This document shows positions 5,725 through 5,952 of a stretch of DNA of 5,952 nucleotides, one piece after another. The notes beneath the pieces are model-generated. The model worked only from the letters and a program-made list of their open reading frames with translations. It was not told the origin of the DNA and searched no databases. This stretch comes from an uncultured Clostridia bacterium. GTDB taxonomy: Bacteria > Bacillota > Clostridia > Oscillospirales > Oscillospiraceae. A program made the position numbers and the translations under genes. The stretch spans positions 1 through 5,952 of the forward strand of contig CAMWSZ010000204.1 of assembly GCA_947177005.1 (NCBI GenBank), given 5' to 3'. How positions within the stretch are numbered: position 1 is the first letter of the stretch; each line of letters begins with the position of its first letter.

Positions 5725-5730
5725 TATAAT
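5725..5730 (+). promoter_or_regulatory. -10 box (TATAAT) for the downstream ORF
   Basis: A perfect consensus TATAAT lies in a spacer with no good gene. At 17-bp spacing the -35 position is TAAAAA, a poor match, so initiation probably depends on an activator or is weak. The predicted start is near 5737, where a hairpin begins. Confidence 0.55.
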
Positions 5731-5736
5731 AAGAGT

Positions 5737-5752
5737 ACAGCCAACAGGCTGT
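5737..5752 (+). other. hairpin at the predicted 5' end of the transcript
   Basis: ACAGCC (5737-5742) pairs with GGCTGT (5747-5752) around an AACA loop. It begins where transcription from the TATAAT at 5725-5730 is expected to start, so the mRNA would carry a 5'-terminal stem, a feature known to protect some transcripts from decay. There is no T run, so it is not a terminator. Confidence 0.5.
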
Positions 5753-5831
5753 TCTACCTTGACAAGTTCATACCAGCAGAGCGGAAACCACCTGAACAGA
5801 CGAGCGCCGCCCGCAGTGCGCGCCGAGACCG

Positions 5832-5870
5832 GCAGGAGGGGAACCAATCGTGAAACAGTTCTCCTCCTGC
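5832..5870 (+). promoter_or_regulatory. ribosome-binding-site hairpin with the start codon in the loop
   Basis: GCAGGAGGGGAAC (5832-5844) pairs with GTTCTCCTCCTGC (5858-5870) over 13 bp with a single G-T pair. The 13-nt loop CAATCGTGAAACA contains the GTG start (5850-5852). The whole Shine-Dalgarno sequence (AGGAGGGG, 5834-5841) is buried in the stem, so translation should be low unless the stem is opened by a ribosome, protein or RNA. A stop-closed but start-less frame from upstream ends with TGA at 5851-5853, overlapping the GTG, which would suit opening by translational coupling if that frame is translated. Confidence 0.7.
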
Positions 5871-5952
5871 TACAGCGATTCAGCCTATGTCGGGACAGCT
5901 TTGGCAAGCTGCCCAGTGATGACCCTGTCCAGGTACATAATGAGACACCATG
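5850..5952 (+). CDS. unrecognised ORF, 5' end only (runs off the window)
   Basis: The GTG start at 5850 has a strong AGGAGGGG (5834-5841) with 8 nt spacing. The first 34 residues begin MKQFSSCYSDSAYVGTALAS and end MRHH, and the frame is open at the window edge. The fragment has two Cys and a mixed composition without a signal peptide or clear membrane helix. I do not recognise the family. Its position, behind an XRE regulator, an operator and a TATAAT box, suits an early gene of a conjugative element, but that is an inference. The sequestered ribosome-binding site suggests tight control. A different true start cannot be excluded, because the fragment is short. Confidence 0.5.
   Translation, partial: MKQFSSCYSDSAYVGTALASCPVMTLSRYIMRHH

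Noticed and set aside
5695..5853. Frame reading FYLDKFIPAERKPPEQ before the final ORF
   Set aside because: It looks somewhat protein-like and its stop overlaps the GTG start, but it has no ATG, GTG or TTG and no ribosome-binding site, so it is mentioned only as a possible coupling frame.

Overview
The window looks like about 6 kb from a gut-type Firmicute (class Clostridia). Three things suggest this: moderate G+C, strong AAGGAGG-type ribosome-binding sites with ATG/GTG starts, and protein families typical of that group (SLH domains, a COG0701 permease, DUF362 proteins, a cysteine-rich KTR protein, and an XRE regulator of the kind carried by conjugative elements). The assignment rests on protein style only; no rRNA or marker gene is present.

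Left part (1-4449): one collinear + strand block with short gaps and no internal terminator. In order it holds the 3' part of a membrane sensor histidine kinase, a COG0701/DUF318 (ArsP-like) permease, a short DUF362-like lipoprotein, and a larger DUF362 lipoprotein carrying three SLH domains. A strong intrinsic terminator closes it at 4413-4449. The kinase is cut by an in-frame TAA (657-659) exactly between its phospho-acceptor and ATP-binding domains. The permease carries an in-frame TGA (1115-1117) and may also carry a frameshift at its N-terminus. The two DUF362 genes are intact. The natural reading is a signal-responsive surface or efflux cassette whose sensor and transporter are decaying while the two surface lipoproteins survive.

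Middle (4450-5362): about 0.9 kb with no intact gene. It holds three perfect copies of TTTTCTCACA at 11-bp spacing just upstream of an extended -10 box, which is the architecture of an OmpR/PhoB-type response-regulator target. This promoter drives a decayed cysteine-rich KTR gene (ATA at the start position, frameshift near the C-terminus) that ends in a strong terminator. The remaining sequence is AT-rich, with a GC-rich hairpin at 5016-5042 and a 21-bp terminator-like stem at 5199-5246.

Right part (5363-5952): an intact XRE-family repressor, then a probable operator (GTGAC-GTCAC-GTGAC), a TATAAT box, a hairpin near the predicted transcript start, and the first 34 codons of an unrecognised ORF. 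The Shine-Dalgarno sequence of that ORF is fully paired in a 13-bp stem with its GTG start in the loop. This end resembles the regulatory edge of an integrative conjugative element, with the left block as possible cargo (inference).

The two nonsense codons and the ATA start can each be explained by one G:C to A:T transition.
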